From positions 1 through 64,000 of the forward strand of contig NZ_ASJA01000006.1 in assembly GCF_000412185.1 (NCBI RefSeq): 64,000 bases of DNA, read 5' to 3'. Positions 24,977 through 36,200 of the stretch are shown piece by piece (position 1 is the first letter of the stretch; each line of letters begins with the position of its first letter). Position numbers and translations under genes: made by a program. The stretch is from Euryhalocaulis caribicus. Its GTDB lineage: Bacteria; Pseudomonadota; Alphaproteobacteria; Caulobacterales; Maricaulaceae. The notes beneath the pieces are model-generated. The model ran no database searches. It had not been told where the DNA came from and saw only the letters and a program-made list of their open reading frames with translations.

Positions 24977-25831
24977 CTAGCCGTAGCGGCCGGTGATATA
25001 ATCCTGCGTGCGCTCGTCCCGGGGCTTGGTGAACATTTCCTCGGTCGCGCCGGATTCCACCAGCTTGCCCAGATGGAAGAAGGCCGTTTGCTGCGAAACG
25101 CGCGCGGCCTGCGCCATCGAATGGGTGACGATGATGATGCAGTAATTTTCCCGCAGCTCGTCGATCAGCTCCTCGATCCGGGCCGTTGCGATGGGGTCCA
25201 GCGCCGAGCACGGCTCGTCCATCAGGATGACTTCCGGGGAGACCGCGATGGCGCGGGCAATGACCAGGCGCTGCTGCTGGCCGCCGGAAAGACCGGTGCC
25301 GGGCTGGTCCAGACGGTCCTTCACCTCTTCCCACAGTCCGGCGCGGCGCAGCGAGTTCTCGACGATTTCCTCGAGTTGGTCGCGATTGGCTGCAATGCCG
25401 TGGATCTTCGCGCCATAGGCGACATTGTCGAAGATCGATTTCGGGAACGGATTGGGCTTCTGGAACACCATGCCGACGCGGGCGCGCAGCGGAACGGGAT
25501 CGACGTCCTTTTCATAGATATTCTGGCCGTCAATCTCGATCACGCCGGTGGTGCGGGCGGTGTCGATGGTGTCGTTCATGCGGTTGATGGTGCGCAGGAA
25601 CGTCGACTTGCCACAGCCGGACGGGCCGATCAGCGCGGTCACGGTGCGGTCGGGTATGTCGACCGCGACATCGAACAGGGCCTGCTTCCCGCCATAGAAG
25701 ACGCTGACGTCGCGGGCGCGGACCTTCATGTCGCGCTTCGGCTGCACGCCGTGGGTCGGGTTCTCCTCCATCGCGGCTCTCAGGCCCTTGGGAGGCTGTA
25801 TGCCCTCCGCCGGAGTCGGGGTGTCGGTCAT
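24977..25831 (-). CDS. pstB: Phosphate ABC transporter ATP-binding protein
   Basis: The product is 284 residues from the ATG at 25831; ATG codons at 25849 and 25858 are also in frame and would add 6 or 9 residues. It has Walker [10 protein letters not shown], the Q-loop FQKPNPFP, signature LSGGQQQR and Walker [14 protein letters not shown], then the H-loop VTHSMAQA. PstB powers high-affinity phosphate import through PstC and PstA. The N-terminal 30 or so residues (to QPKRD) are an extension beyond the core. It follows pstA closely or overlaps it, depending on start. Confidence 0.96.
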   Translation of the reverse strand: MTDTPTPAEGIQPPKGLRAAMEENPTHGVQPKRDMKVRARDVSVFYGGKQALFDVAVDIPDRTVTALIGPSGCGKSTFLRTINRMNDTIDTARTTGVIEIDGQNIYEKDVDPVPLRARVGMVFQKPNPFPKSIFDNVAYGAKIHGIAANRDQLEEIVENSLRRAGLWEEVKDRLDQPGTGLSGGQQQRLVIARAIAVSPEVILMDEPCSALDPIATARIEELIDELRENYCIIIVTHSMAQAARVSQQTAFFHLGKLVESGATEEMFTKPRDERTQDYITGRYG

Positions 25832-25851
25832 GGGCTGGTCTCTATCCATTT

Positions 25852-27435
25852 CTACCATCTGCGTTCGAAGCGCCGGCGCAACAGAACGGCGATGGCGTTC
25901 ATCACGATCATCAGCGACAGCAGGACGATAATCGCCGCCGCGCTGCGCGCCTCCCAGGCGCGTTCGGGGTTCAGCGCCCACATATAGATCTGCACAGGCA
26001 TGACAGTGGACGGGTCGGTAAATGTGTTGGGCGTGTCGGCCACGAAAGCGACCATGCCGATCATCAGAAGCGGCGCGGTTTCGCCCAGCGCCTGCGCCAG
26101 ACCGATGATGGAGCCGGTCATGATGCCGGGCATGGCCAGCGGCAGGACGTGGCTGAATACGGTCTGGGTGCGCGAGGCGCCAACGCCCAGCGCCGCTTCC
26201 CGGATGGAAGGCGGCACGGCCTTCAGCGCGGCGCGCGAGGAGATGATCACGGTGGGCAGCGTCATCAGCGCCAGCACCATGCCGCCGACCAGCGGCGCCG
26301 ATCGCGGCATGCCGAAGAAATTGATGAAGACGGCCAGGCCCAGAAGGCCGAACACGATGGACGGCACGGCGGCGAGGTTGTTGATGTTCACCTCGATCAG
26401 GTCCGTCCAGCGGGTGCGCGGGGCGTATTCTTCCAGATACAGGGCCGTGAAGACGCCCACCGGAACGGCCATGAACATGGTCACCAGCATGGTCAGGATG
26501 GAGCCGACAAGGGCGCCCAGAACGCCGGCCAGCTCCGGCTCCCGCGAGTCCGTATTGGTGAACAGATAGGTGTTGAAGCCGCGCGTGATGACGCCCGCGT
26601 CGCGCAGCGTCTCCGTCCAGACGATCTGCGCGTCGCTGATGAGCCGGTTGGCCTCCGGCGTTTCGAGAACCAGCAGCGAGGCCTCGCCCGCGCCGGCGGC
26701 GAACGGGGTCAGGATTTCCGCCTGCGCCACGTCGCCCTGCAGGCCGGTGATGCGGGCCGCGCCGTCCGCGAAACGCACGATGACGCTGGGATCATCGATC
26801 CCGAAACCGAAGCCCTCTTCGCCCGCTTCGGACTGAATGGCGTCCAGCAATGCGGGATTCAGGCGGAGGCTGGCGGCCCCGTCATCGGCCAGCGCCAGCT
26901 GCGCGGCGCCTGCGTTCCTGACGCGTTCAATCCCGGTGACCTGTCCCTTCAGATAGCGGTCGACATCGTCGGAGACCGGAATGGTGTGGGTGGTCTGCCG
27001 GTCCAGAAGCGAGGGATTATCCAGCACGCGGTTCATCAGGCCGGAGGAGGAAACGCTGGTATAGAGGCCAAACAGCTCGCGGAGCTGGCTGCGCTCCTCG
27101 ATCTGCGGGAAGCGGTCGCGCATGGCGTCCTGCATCAGGCCGGCATATGAGCCGCGGCGCACGGCGGCCTCGAATTCCGGCGAGCCGGGAAGCGCCTGTC
27201 CCACGCCGGGCGCGGCGCGCGATGCGTCCAGATCGACATCGAGCGTGATTTCCCATGCCGTGAAAGCCGGGGCGGCCTGCATGGCGATGCTGCCGATCAG
27301 GGTCGCCAGGGCGGCCAGCGCCAGAAGAATGGCGGATAGGCCATAGAGACGGAAACGCTGTTCCGCGCGGTGACGCTTCTTCAGGCGCGCCTCGACGGCC
27401 TGCTTGATCGATATGTCTTGCGCGGCGTCAGTCAT
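25852..27435 (-). CDS. pstA: Phosphate ABC transporter permease PstA, long form
   Basis: The product is 527 residues, far longer than E. coli PstA (296). A first transmembrane helix at about 30-55 is followed by a large, probably periplasmic insertion (about 60-300). The conserved permease core then has five helices, with the coupling helix region [21 protein letters not shown]. The core is intact and should pass phosphate with PstC. The gene overlaps pstC by 8 bp. The insertion has no family that I recognise, although long PstA proteins are found in alphaproteobacteria. Confidence 0.93.
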   Translation of the reverse strand: MTDAAQDISIKQAVEARLKKRHRAEQRFRLYGLSAILLALAALATLIGSIAMQAAPAFTAWEITLDVDLDASRAAPGVGQALPGSPEFEAAVRRGSYAGLMQDAMRDRFPQIEERSQLRELFGLYTSVSSSGLMNRVLDNPSLLDRQTTHTIPVSDDVDRYLKGQVTGIERVRNAGAAQLALADDGAASLRLNPALLDAIQSEAGEEGFGFGIDDPSVIVRFADGAARITGLQGDVAQAEILTPFAAGAGEASLLVLETPEANRLISDAQIVWTETLRDAGVITRGFNTYLFTNTDSREPELAGVLGALVGSILTMLVTMFMAVPVGVFTALYLEEYAPRTRWTDLIEVNINNLAAVPSIVFGLLGLAVFINFFGMPRSAPLVGGMVLALMTLPTVIISSRAALKAVPPSIREAALGVGASRTQTVFSHVLPLAMPGIMTGSIIGLAQALGETAPLLMIGMVAFVADTPNTFTDPSTVMPVQIYMWALNPERAWEARSAAAIIVLLSLMIVMNAIAVLLRRRFERRW

Positions 27436-28810
27436 ATTTCTCGCGGTATTTCTGGACCACGCGCAGCGCGATCACGTTCAGGCACAGCGTCACGATGAAC
27501 AGCACCAACCCCAGCGCGAAGGCGGCCAGCGTCTTGGGGCTGTCGAATTCCTGGTCGCCGGTCAGCAGGGTCACGATCTGCACGGTGATGGTGGTCACCG
27601 ATTCAAACGGATTGCCGGTCAGCTTGGCGGCCTGACCTGCGGCCATGACCACGATCATCGTCTCGCCGATGGCGCGGGAAACCGCCAGCAGGACCGCGCC
27701 GACAATGCCGGGCAGGGCGGCGGGAAACACCACCTGGCGGATGGTTTCTGACTTGGTCGCGCCCATCGCATAGGCGCCGTCGCGCAGCGATTGCGGCACG
27801 GCGTTGATGACGTCGTCGGAAAGCGAGGACACGAACGGAATGATCATGATGCCCATGACCAGGCCCGCCGCCAGCGCGCTTTGCGTGGGCACGCCAAAGC
27901 CCGCCGCCTCGCAAATTGCGCGGATGAACGGCCCCACCGTCAGCAGGGCGAAGAAGCCGTAAACCACGGTGGGGATGCCGGCGAGGATTTCCAGAAGCGG
28001 CTTGAACACCTTGCGCTGGGTGCGCGTGGCGTATTCGGAAAGATAGATCGCCGCGTACAGGCCAATGGGGACGGCGACGGTCATCGCGATGGCGGTGATC
28101 AGGAACGTGCCGGCGAACAGCGGGATGGCGCCGAACGCGCCGGACTGGCCGACCTGGTCCTCGCGCAGGGCGATTTGCGGGCTCCATTGCAGGCCGAACA
28201 GGAATTCGATCGGCGAGACCGCCGAGAAGAAGCGCAGAGATTCGAACAGCAGCGACAGGACGATGCCGAGCGTGGTGAGAATCGCGATGACGGAGGAGAG
28301 CAGCAGCACGCCCTTCACCACGGTTTCCACGCGGTTGCGCGCCCGCAGCGTGGTCGAGACCTGCGACTGGCCCAGATAAAGGCCAGCGCCGGCGATCGCC
28401 AGGGTCAGCAGGGCGACGACCCAGGTGGCGATGCGTGTCAGGCCGGCGATGCGGTCGGCCATGTCCATGTGCAGGGCGGAGGTGCGGCTGGGCTGTTCGC
28501 CGAAGGCCAGGGCGCGCGCGTCGCGCATGAACAGTTCAATCTGTTCGGGCGGGGCGCTGGCGACATTGGCCGGCAGGCTCTGCATCGCCGCCATGTCGAT
28601 CAGCGGCGTGCCGAACACGGCGTAGAGCATCAGCAGGGCAAAGGCGGGCAGCCCGGTCAGGATCGCGACATAATAGCCGGAATAGCTGGGCATGGAGTGA
28701 AGGCGGGAAGGCGCGCCGCCGGCCACCGTCATCGCCCGCTCGCGGCCCCGGTAATAGGCGGCCGCAGTGGCGACGAGCAGTATCAGCGCGACAATATGGG
28801 AAACCGACAT
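27428..28810 (-). CDS. pstC: Phosphate ABC transporter permease PstC, long form
   Basis: The product is 460 residues against 319 in E. coli. Two extra hydrophobic helices (about 5-20 and 45-65) and a loop with another helix (to about 155) precede the standard permease core, whose coupling region is RDGAYAMGATKSETIRQVVFPA. The core should form the channel with PstA. The gene heads pstCAB-phoU-phoB, and a Pho box 72 bp upstream of the start indicates PhoB control. No pstS gene is present in the window, so the phosphate-binding protein must be encoded elsewhere. Confidence 0.93.
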   Translation of the reverse strand: MSVSHIVALILLVATAAAYYRGRERAMTVAGGAPSRLHSMPSYSGYYVAILTGLPAFALLMLYAVFGTPLIDMAAMQSLPANVASAPPEQIELFMRDARALAFGEQPSRTSALHMDMADRIAGLTRIATWVVALLTLAIAGAGLYLGQSQVSTTLRARNRVETVVKGVLLLSSVIAILTTLGIVLSLLFESLRFFSAVSPIEFLFGLQWSPQIALREDQVGQSGAFGAIPLFAGTFLITAIAMTVAVPIGLYAAIYLSEYATRTQRKVFKPLLEILAGIPTVVYGFFALLTVGPFIRAICEAAGFGVPTQSALAAGLVMGIMIIPFVSSLSDDVINAVPQSLRDGAYAMGATKSETIRQVVFPAALPGIVGAVLLAVSRAIGETMIVVMAAGQAAKLTGNPFESVTTITVQIVTLLTGDQEFDSPKTLAAFALGLVLFIVTLCLNVIALRVVQKYREKYD

Positions 28811-28881
28811 GCGCGGGTCCTGGCTCGACGTGCAGAATCACTTGGCTGCGAGCCATCTGATCGCCCGCGCTTAGAGGGCTT

Positions 28882-28899
28882 ATGACGGTTACATGACAG
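28882..28899 (-). promoter_or_regulatory. Pho box upstream of pstC
   Basis: Read on the minus strand, CTGTCAT-GTAA-CCGTCAT gives two 7-bp direct half sites with 4-bp spacing, which differs from the PhoB consensus half site in one base. It lies 72 bp before the pstC start, in the 107-bp gap after phoR. It implies PhoB autoregulation of the pst-phoU-phoB transcript independently of phoR. Confidence 0.85.
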
Positions 28900-28917
28900 T
28901 TTGATGAAACCGGGCGG

Positions 28918-30321
28918 TCAGTCTGCAGTTTGCGGTTCGGCGGCCTGTTTCCCCGCCGCCGCGGGCGCGGCGCTTCCGGCAAGCGGCGCGCAAACGGTGA
29001 AGACCGCGCCGCGGCCGGGCGCGCTTTCGACGGAGAACCCGCCGCGATGCCGCGTGGCGACGTGTTTTACGATGGCCAGTCCCAGCCCGGTTCCCTTGCG
29101 GTCCTCGGCCTTGCCTTCCTCGACCCGGTAGAAGCGTTGCGCCAGGCGCGGCAGGTGCGCGCGCTCTATCCCCGGCCCCTGGTCGCGAACCCGTATGACG
29201 CCCACCGCGCCTTCGGAGGAAGGGCTGACGATGGTCATGCGGCCCGATTCCTCGATCAGCCGGCCGCCGGGGCGGATCGCGTCATAAGGCGAATCGCCCA
29301 CGGCGATTTCCACGGTCACCGTGGCGCCGCCGGGGGAATATTTTATGGCGTTGTCGGCCAGGTTCTGGATCACGGCCATCAGCTGGTCGCGGTCGCCGGT
29401 GACCGTCACCGGCGTTTCCGGCGCGTCCAGCCTGAAGGAGACGCCGCGATCCGCCGCGATGGGTTTGAGCGTGTCGAGTATGTCCTTGGCGATCTTGCCC
29501 AGATCGACTTCCTCCGACGGGGCGACGTGCTCGTTCATCTCGATCCGGCTGAGGGACAGCAGGTCATTGATGAGGCGGCGCATCCGGTCGGTCTGCGATT
29601 CCATGATGGACAGGAAGCGGTCGCGCGCGCCCTCGTCATGCCGGGCATGGCCCTTCAGCGTCTCGATAAAGCCCGACAGCGAGGCCAGCGGCGTGCGCAA
29701 TTCGTGGCTGGCGTTGGCCAGGAAGTCGGCCCGCATCCGCTCGGCGCGCTTGGTGGCGGTCTCGTCATGGAGAAGCAGCATGGCCAGGCGCTGACCGCCC
29801 AGCTTCTGGGGCAGCGGATTCACGAATGCGCGGACATGACTCTCATAAGGCGCATTGGCGCTGTATTCGACCGGGGGCGGGGTGTCGCCGTCCAGCGCCG
29901 CGGTTATGGCCTCCAGAACTTTCGGCTGGCGTATCAGGGAGGCGATATTGCCGCCGTCGCGCGACAGGCCCAGGAAGTCGCGCGCGGCGCGGTTGGCGCG
30001 TTCGATTCGTCCGCCCTGTCCGATCAGCAGGACCGGGTCGGACAGAAGCTCCACCATCGCCGCGGCGGTGGCGTCGGCCTCGGGGGAGGGCAGGGATTCC
30101 GTTTTCTCCGGCGCGGCGGCGATTTCACGCGGGCTGCCGGCCAGCAAATAATAGATCGCCGACAGCGCGCACAGCGCCGCCACCGCGGCCACGGCGTTCG
30201 CAATCGCCACCGAGCCGGACATGGTCAGCAGGACAACGGTCAGCGCGCCGATCCCGGCGGTAACAACGATATCGCGGCCGCGGGCCGGCGATTTTTTCAT
30301 GAAATCCTGACTCATACGCAT
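28918..30321 (-). CDS. phoR: Phosphate regulon sensor histidine kinase
   Basis: The product is 467 residues. Two hydrophobic segments (about 18-38 and 40-62) anchor it. A PAS-like domain (about 95-190) precedes the dimerisation domain with His206 in NASHELRTPL, and the ATPase domain has NLADNAIKY (N box), DQGPGI (G1) and GTGLGLAIVKHV (G2). It phosphorylates PhoB when phosphate is scarce, and it is regulated by the Pst complex and PhoU. A short Ala-rich tail follows. ATG codons at 30315 and 30300 are alternative starts. It is transcribed towards pstC but separated by the Pho box gap. Confidence 0.95.
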   Translation of the reverse strand: MRMSQDFMKKSPARGRDIVVTAGIGALTVVLLTMSGSVAIANAVAAVAALCALSAIYYLLAGSPREIAAAPEKTESLPSPEADATAAAMVELLSDPVLLIGQGGRIERANRAARDFLGLSRDGGNIASLIRQPKVLEAITAALDGDTPPPVEYSANAPYESHVRAFVNPLPQKLGGQRLAMLLLHDETATKRAERMRADFLANASHELRTPLASLSGFIETLKGHARHDEGARDRFLSIMESQTDRMRRLINDLLSLSRIEMNEHVAPSEEVDLGKIAKDILDTLKPIAADRGVSFRLDAPETPVTVTGDRDQLMAVIQNLADNAIKYSPGGATVTVEIAVGDSPYDAIRPGGRLIEESGRMTIVSPSSEGAVGVIRVRDQGPGIERAHLPRLAQRFYRVEEGKAEDRKGTGLGLAIVKHVATRHRGGFSVESAPGRGAVFTVCAPLAGSAAPAAAGKQAAEPQTAD

Positions 30322-30548
30322 CCAGACACGGTGTGACTCGCATCACTTTACCAGATTGACGGCCCTGCGAAGCGCGAACATGCGCCCCGTCAGGCGCGCC
30401 AAGGGATTATTACAGATTTGTCATGTTGAAAAACAGAAAGAATTTGTTGGTAGTCGCTATAGATTTAGCGTTTTTCGATAAAAATTTCTTGACTCACGGA
30501 TCGCCCGATGCAAAACCCTGAACAACACCAAAACGACCAGACGACAGA

Positions 30549-31976
30549 ATGCTGAAAATACTCCTCACCGCCGCCAGCGGCGCCGTCCTTCTTTCCGCCT
30601 GCGCTACCATGCAGGGCGCGGACACCGACCTGGCCCAGCCTGAAGCCGCCCCGGCGGAATGGGCCGCCGTTGACGCGGCGACGCCGCCGACCGGCGACTG
30701 GGTCGGCGCGTTCAATGATGCAATCCTGACCAGCCTGATCAGTGAGGCGGTCGCCAATAATTACGATATCGCCGCCGCCGCCGCCCGGGTGGAGCAGGCG
30801 CGCGCCCTGTCGGTGCAGGCAAACGCCCAGCGCCTGCCCACGCTGGACGCCGATGTGGGCGCGACCGGAACGTCCGCGGAAAACGCGGCGACAGGACGGC
30901 GCAATGAATCGACCTCCTACAGCGCCGGCCTCAGCGCCAGCTGGGAAGCCGATGTCTGGGGCCGCCTGTCGGACCAGGCCCGCGCCGCCGCGACCGATGT
31001 CGAAGCGAGCGAGGCCGATCTGGAGGCCGCCCGCCTTTCCATCGCCGGGGCCGTGGCCCAGCGCTGGTTCGAACTGATCGAGGCGCGCTTGCAGACCGAT
31101 CTGGCGCGCCGCGACGTTGAAAACCGCGAACGCTCCCTGCGCTTTATCGAGCGGCGCTATTCGCGCGGCGTTTCGACCAGCCTGGACGTGCGGCTCGCCC
31201 GCTCCGCGCTGGCCTCCAGCCGCGCGCAGCTCTATTCGCAGATCCAGTTTGAAGATTCCGCGGCGCGCGCGGTCGAGGTCCTGCTGGGCCGTTATCCGGG
31301 CGCAGAGCTGGAGGCCGTGGCCTCGCTGCCGGACCTTCACGCGCTGCAAGGCGCCGGGGCGCCGGGCGAACTGCTGGTCCGCCGGCCGGACTTGCGCGCC
31401 GCCGAGGCGCGGCTGACATCCGCCGGCCTGCGCGCCAGCCAGGCCCGCAAGGCCCTGCTGCCGCGCCTGACCCTCAACGGCACGGCCGATCTGGGCGGAC
31501 CGGACATCGAAGACCTTCTGGACGTTGATACGCTGGTGGCGCGCCTGATCGGCAATGTCGCCCAGCCGATCTTCCGCGGCGGTTCGCTGCGCGCGGAAGC
31601 CACCCGCCAGGAAGCGGTCGCGCGCGAGCGTCTGGCCAGCTACGCCAATGCCGCGCTGTTCGCGTGGCAGGAGGCGGAGAACGCGCTGGAAGCTGAAATT
31701 CTGCTTGCAGACCGCGAAGCGGCGCTGGAAGAGGCGGCCGAAGAAGCCGCCCGCGCCGAGGAGCTGGCCGAGCGCCAGTACAATAACGGTCTGCGGACCA
31801 TTTTCGATCTGCTGGACGCGCAAGCGCGGCGGATCACATCTGAAAGCCAGTATCTGACCGCCTCCCGCCAGCGCGTTTCCAACCGCGTGCAGCTTTATAT
31901 GGCGATCGGCGGAGACTTTAACGTGCCCGCGAATGAGCAAGACGAGGCGCGCCAATCCGAGGAACAAAGCTCATGA
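30549..31976 (+). CDS. Outer membrane efflux lipoprotein (NodT/OprM family)
   Basis: The product is 475 residues. The signal peptide ends at lipobox LSAC (Cys18). The family duplicates a helix-strand unit: SLISEAVANNYDIAAAAARVEQARA and RRPDLRAAEARLTSAG mark the two repeats. It forms the trimeric outer membrane duct of a tripartite pump. The stop codon overlaps the adaptor gene start by 4 bp (ATGA), and the pump gene follows. The 227-bp gap before it is divergent with phoR and is the probable promoter region. No regulator gene is adjacent. Confidence 0.93.
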   Translation: MLKILLTAASGAVLLSACATMQGADTDLAQPEAAPAEWAAVDAATPPTGDWVGAFNDAILTSLISEAVANNYDIAAAAARVEQARALSVQANAQRLPTLDADVGATGTSAENAATGRRNESTSYSAGLSASWEADVWGRLSDQARAAATDVEASEADLEAARLSIAGAVAQRWFELIEARLQTDLARRDVENRERSLRFIERRYSRGVSTSLDVRLARSALASSRAQLYSQIQFEDSAARAVEVLLGRYPGAELEAVASLPDLHALQGAGAPGELLVRRPDLRAAEARLTSAGLRASQARKALLPRLTLNGTADLGGPDIEDLLDVDTLVARLIGNVAQPIFRGGSLRAEATRQEAVARERLASYANAALFAWQEAENALEAEILLADREAALEEAAEEAARAEELAERQYNNGLRTIFDLLDAQARRITSESQYLTASRQRVSNRVQLYMAIGGDFNVPANEQDEARQSEEQSS

Positions 31977-33220
31977 TCCTGAGAAGAATTCTAGTCGTTG
32001 CCGCCCCGATCGGAATCATCGTGCTGGCCATCGTGGGCATTGCGGCCCTCGGCGCGCTGCGCCCGGAGCCCGAACAGACCCAGGAGGTCCGCAAGGGCCT
32101 GGCCGTATTCACCGAGCCCGCCGAGGTTCGTGACATCGCGCTGACCGTGGATGCGCAGGGCGAGGTTACGCCCCGCCGCGAAATCGAACTTGTTCCGGAA
32201 GTTTCCGGCAAGCTCGTCTATGTCGATCCGTCCTTCACCGAGGGCGGCTTCTTCGAGAAGGGCGAGGTTCTGATGCGGGTCGATGACTCCAATTACCGGC
32301 TGGCGGTCACGCGCGCTCGCGCCGCGGTCGCCGAGGCGCAGCAGGCCCTGACGCGCGAACGCGCCGAAGCGGATCTGGCGCGCGCCGAGTGGGAAGAGAT
32401 CGGCGAGGGCGAAGCCTCCGCCCTGGCCCTTCGCGAACCGCAGATGGCGCAGGCCGAGGCCGCGCTGGCTTCCGCGCAGGCCACGCTCAGCGAGGCCGAA
32501 ATCAATCTGGGCCGGACGCAGATCCGCGCGCCGTTTGAAGGCCGCGTGCGCACCAAGATGGCCGATATCGGCCAGTACGTGACGCCGGGCCAGAGCCTTG
32601 GGCAGATTTTCTCGACCGATCTGGTGCAGATCCGCCTGCCGCTCACCGACTCCCAGCTGGCGCTGGTCGATCTGCCCCTGGCCTTTGAAGGCACGGACAG
32701 CAATCTGGGCCCGCAAGTGAAGTTCGCCGCGCATATTGCCGGCGGACGGCATGAGTGGACGGGGCGCATCGTGCGCACCTCCTCCGCCATCGATCCGACA
32801 ACGCGCGCGCTCTATGCGATCGCGGAAGTCCAGGATCCTTATGGCGCGGGCTCCGACAATGGCGTGCCGATGGCGGTTGGCCTGTTCGTGGACGCCGCGA
32901 TCCAGGGCCGCCAGATCGCCAACGCCGTGGTTATCCCCCGTGAGGCGCTGAGAAATGGCGAGCATGTCTTTGTCGTGAGCGATGACGATACGCTGGATAT
33001 CCGGCCGGCCCAGCTCATTCACTCCAGCCCTGACAACGCCGTCCTTGCCGGCGGCGTGGCCGAGGGCGAGCGCGTGGTGGTCTCGCCGATCCAGACCCCG
33101 ACCGACGGCCTGCGGCTCGACCCGCTGAGCGTGGAGGGCGAAGGCGTTGACGTGCAAGAGGAAGACGAAGCCCAGGACGATGTCAGCATCGCGCGGGCCA
33201 ATGATGGAGAACCCACCTGA
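31973..33220 (+). CDS. RND efflux periplasmic adaptor (membrane fusion) protein
   Basis: The product is 415 residues. An N-terminal membrane helix (about 8-28) anchors it. The lipoyl domain parts flank a helical hairpin (about 95-170: RAAVAEAQQALTRERAEAD), then RTQIRAPFEGRVRTKMADIGQYVTPGQ starts the barrel domain. It joins the RND pump to the outer membrane duct. The gene overlaps its neighbours by 4 bp and 1 bp. It ends with an acidic tail. The substrate of the pump is not evident. Confidence 0.93.
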   Translation: MILRRILVVAAPIGIIVLAIVGIAALGALRPEPEQTQEVRKGLAVFTEPAEVRDIALTVDAQGEVTPRREIELVPEVSGKLVYVDPSFTEGGFFEKGEVLMRVDDSNYRLAVTRARAAVAEAQQALTRERAEADLARAEWEEIGEGEASALALREPQMAQAEAALASAQATLSEAEINLGRTQIRAPFEGRVRTKMADIGQYVTPGQSLGQIFSTDLVQIRLPLTDSQLALVDLPLAFEGTDSNLGPQVKFAAHIAGGRHEWTGRIVRTSSAIDPTTRALYAIAEVQDPYGAGSDNGVPMAVGLFVDAAIQGRQIANAVVIPREALRNGEHVFVVSDDDTLDIRPAQLIHSSPDNAVLAGGVAEGERVVVSPIQTPTDGLRLDPLSVEGEGVDVQEEDEAQDDVSIARANDGEPT

Positions 33221-36200
33221 TGAGCCCCGCAACGGTCAGCCATAAAGGCATCTTCGCCTGGTGGGCGCGCAACCCGGTCGCCGCCAACCTCCTGATGTTC
33301 GTGCTGCTGATCGGCGGCGCCATCAGCTTCATGCAGATGGAGCGGGAAGTCTTCCCGTCCGTGCCCTGGAATGGCGTGTCCGTTTCCGTGGCCTGGCCGG
33401 GCGCCTCTCCCCAGGACGTCGAGGAGCAGATCCTCGTACGGATCGAGGAGGCGATGGCCGATCTCGACGGGATTGAGGAAATCACGTCGACCGCCCGCGA
33501 AGGGTCGGGCTCGGTCAATATCGAGGCCGAACGCAGCGTCGACATGACCGCCTTCATCGACGAGGTGAAGCTGCGCGTCGACTCCGTGAACAATCTGCCG
33601 CCCAGCATCTACCCGCCGGTGGTGTCGCGCTGGAAAGCGCAAAACCAGTTCATCGGCCTGGTGCTGCACGGCGATGTTGAGCGCCGGGTGCTTCAGGAAG
33701 TGGCGCGCGATGTCCGCGACGAGGTGGCCCAGCTGCCCGGCGCCTCGCTGGCGCAGGTCAATGCGACCATCCCGGAAGAAGTCTCGATCGAGCTGTCCGA
33801 GGAGGCGCTGCGCCGTTACAACCTGACCTTTGACGAAGTCGCTCGCGCCATTCGCGCGCAGTCGCTGAACTCGTCCGGCGGTCAGGTCCGCACCGATCTT
33901 GGCGACGTGCCGCTGACCGCGCGCAATCTCGCCGACACCAAGCAGGATTTCGAAACCATCATCATCCGCCAGACTCCCGGCGGCGCGACCATTCGCCTGG
34001 GCGATGTCGCCAATGTCGTGGACGGCTTTGCGGACGGCGATATCAATGCCGAATTCGACGGCGATCCGATGGCGCTCATCATGTTGATGACGCCGGAGAA
34101 GATGAATGTCGTCGAGACCGCCACGGCGGTCGAGGAATTCGTCGAGAGAAAGGCCGACGATCTGCCGGCCGGGCTGGAGCTGGAGCTCTGGTGGGACGAT
34201 TCCGAGGCCTATGAAGCGCGCATGGCGACGATTTCCGGCAACGCCTTTCTTGGGCTGGGGCTGGTCTTCATCGTCCTGATGCTGTCGCTGCGTCCGGCGG
34301 TCGCTTTCTGGGCGACGGCGGGCATCGCGGTGGCGTTCGCGGGCGGGATCATCTTCCTGCCGGCCATGGGCGTGTCGCTGAACATGCTGTCTCTGTTCGC
34401 CTTCCTCCTGGTGACCGGGGTTGTCGTCGACGACGCCATCGTCATCGGGGAGAATATCCATAACGAGGTCGAAAGCGGCCGGCATCAGGGGCTGGACGCC
34501 GCGGTGCTGGGCACGCAACTGGTCGCCAAGCCGGTGATCTTTGCGGTCATCACCACGATGATGGCGTTCGCCCCGTGGATGATGCTGTCGGGACCGGAAG
34601 TGCAGATGACGCGCCAGATCTCTCTGGTCGTGATCTTCGCGCTGGCGTTCTCGCTGGTGGAATCGCTGCTGATCCTTCCGGCGCACCTTTCGCACCTCAA
34701 GCCGACGAAGCCGACTAGCAAGCTGATGCAGTTGCAGGACCGCATCGCCAACGGCCTGGTCTGGTTCGCCCGCAATATCTATCGCCCGGTTGTCGAGCTG
34801 GCGCTGAAGCTGCGCTACATCACCATCGCCGTCTTCATGGCGCTGTTCATGCTGGCGATCGGCCTGCAGACGACGGGCTGGCTGGGCTTCAAGTTCATGC
34901 CGGACATCGAGAGCGAGTTCATCCAGGTCACGATCGAGCTGCCCGAGGGCACGCCGTTCTCCCGCTCGGAGGTTCTCAAGACGCGTCTGGAAGCGGCGCA
35001 GGATCAGGTCGACCAGTACTACAAGAGTGAATATGGCGAAGACTCGGAGATGTTCGTCGGCTCAGCGGTTCTGGCCCTGAACGGCCGGGTCCGCGCATGG
35101 ATGGAAATCGCCGCGCCGGAAGAACGTCCGGGCCGCAATCTGCCGACTTCGGACGTGTCCGAACGGCTGCGCGAGGCCATGGGTCCGGTTCCGGACGCAG
35201 AGGAGATCCGTTTCGACGCGACCTTCTCTGGCAACCAGCCGGAAATCATGTACTCGGTGAACTCCGACAATCTGGACCGGCTGCAGGCCGCCGTCGCGGA
35301 CCTGAAGGCCCAGCTGGGCACCTATGACGCCGTTTTCGACATCACCGACAATCTGCAGGCCTCCCAGCAGGAGCTGCAGATCTCGCTGAAGCCCGGCGCG
35401 CAGGCGCTTGGCCTGACGCTGTCGGACGTCACGCGGCAGGTTCGCCAGGCCTATTATGGCGAAGAGGTCCAGCGCCTGCCCCGCGAAGGTCAGGATGTGC
35501 GCGTCATGGTGCGCTATCCGGAGGAAACGCGCCGGGATCTGGACTCCCTGCGTAACCTTCGCGTCCGCACGGCCAACGGAGCGGAAGTGCCGCTCTATAC
35601 CGTCGCGGAAACGAACTTCGCGCCCTCGATCCAGCGCATCACCCGCCGCGACCGCATGCGGTCGGTGACGGTCAGCGCGGAAGTCGCGGGCGGGTCTGAA
35701 AACCCGGTGCGGGGCGATATCTTCAAGGACCTTGAAGAGAATTTCTTCCCGCAATGGACGGCCCGCTATCCCAATGTGACGCGCGGCCAGCTGGGCGACG
35801 CCGAAGGACAGGCGGAGTTCATGCAGGAAATCCTGGTGCTGCAACTGGTCATGCTGATCGGCATGTACGTGCTGCTGGCCGTAGCTTTCCGCTCCTACTT
35901 CCAGCCCTTGCTGATCATGACGGCCATCCCGTTCGCCACTGCCGGCGCCTATTTCGGACACGTATTGTTCGGCATGCCGCTGGCGCTGTTCTCCTTCTTC
36001 GGGATCGGCGCGGCCGCCGGGGTGGTGGTCAATGACAACCTGGTGCTGGTGGATATGGTCAACCGGCTTCGCCAGAGCGGGCTGGGCGCTTATCAGGCGC
36101 TGGTCGAGGCGGGCACGCAGCGTTTCCGCCCGATCCTGCTGACCACGGTCACGACCTTTGTCGGGATCATGCCGATCACCGCCGAACAGTCGACGCAGGC

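Noticed and set aside
30410-30424. Pho-box-like ttacagatttgtcat ahead of phoR and the RND genes
   Set aside because: Only one half site is recognisable and the spacing to a second one is wrong. It is far weaker than the box at 28882-28899.
33019-34695. Long minus-strand frame opposite the RND pump genes
   Set aside because: It has low-complexity His/Arg/Gln composition and no recognisable family. The pump gene is complete.
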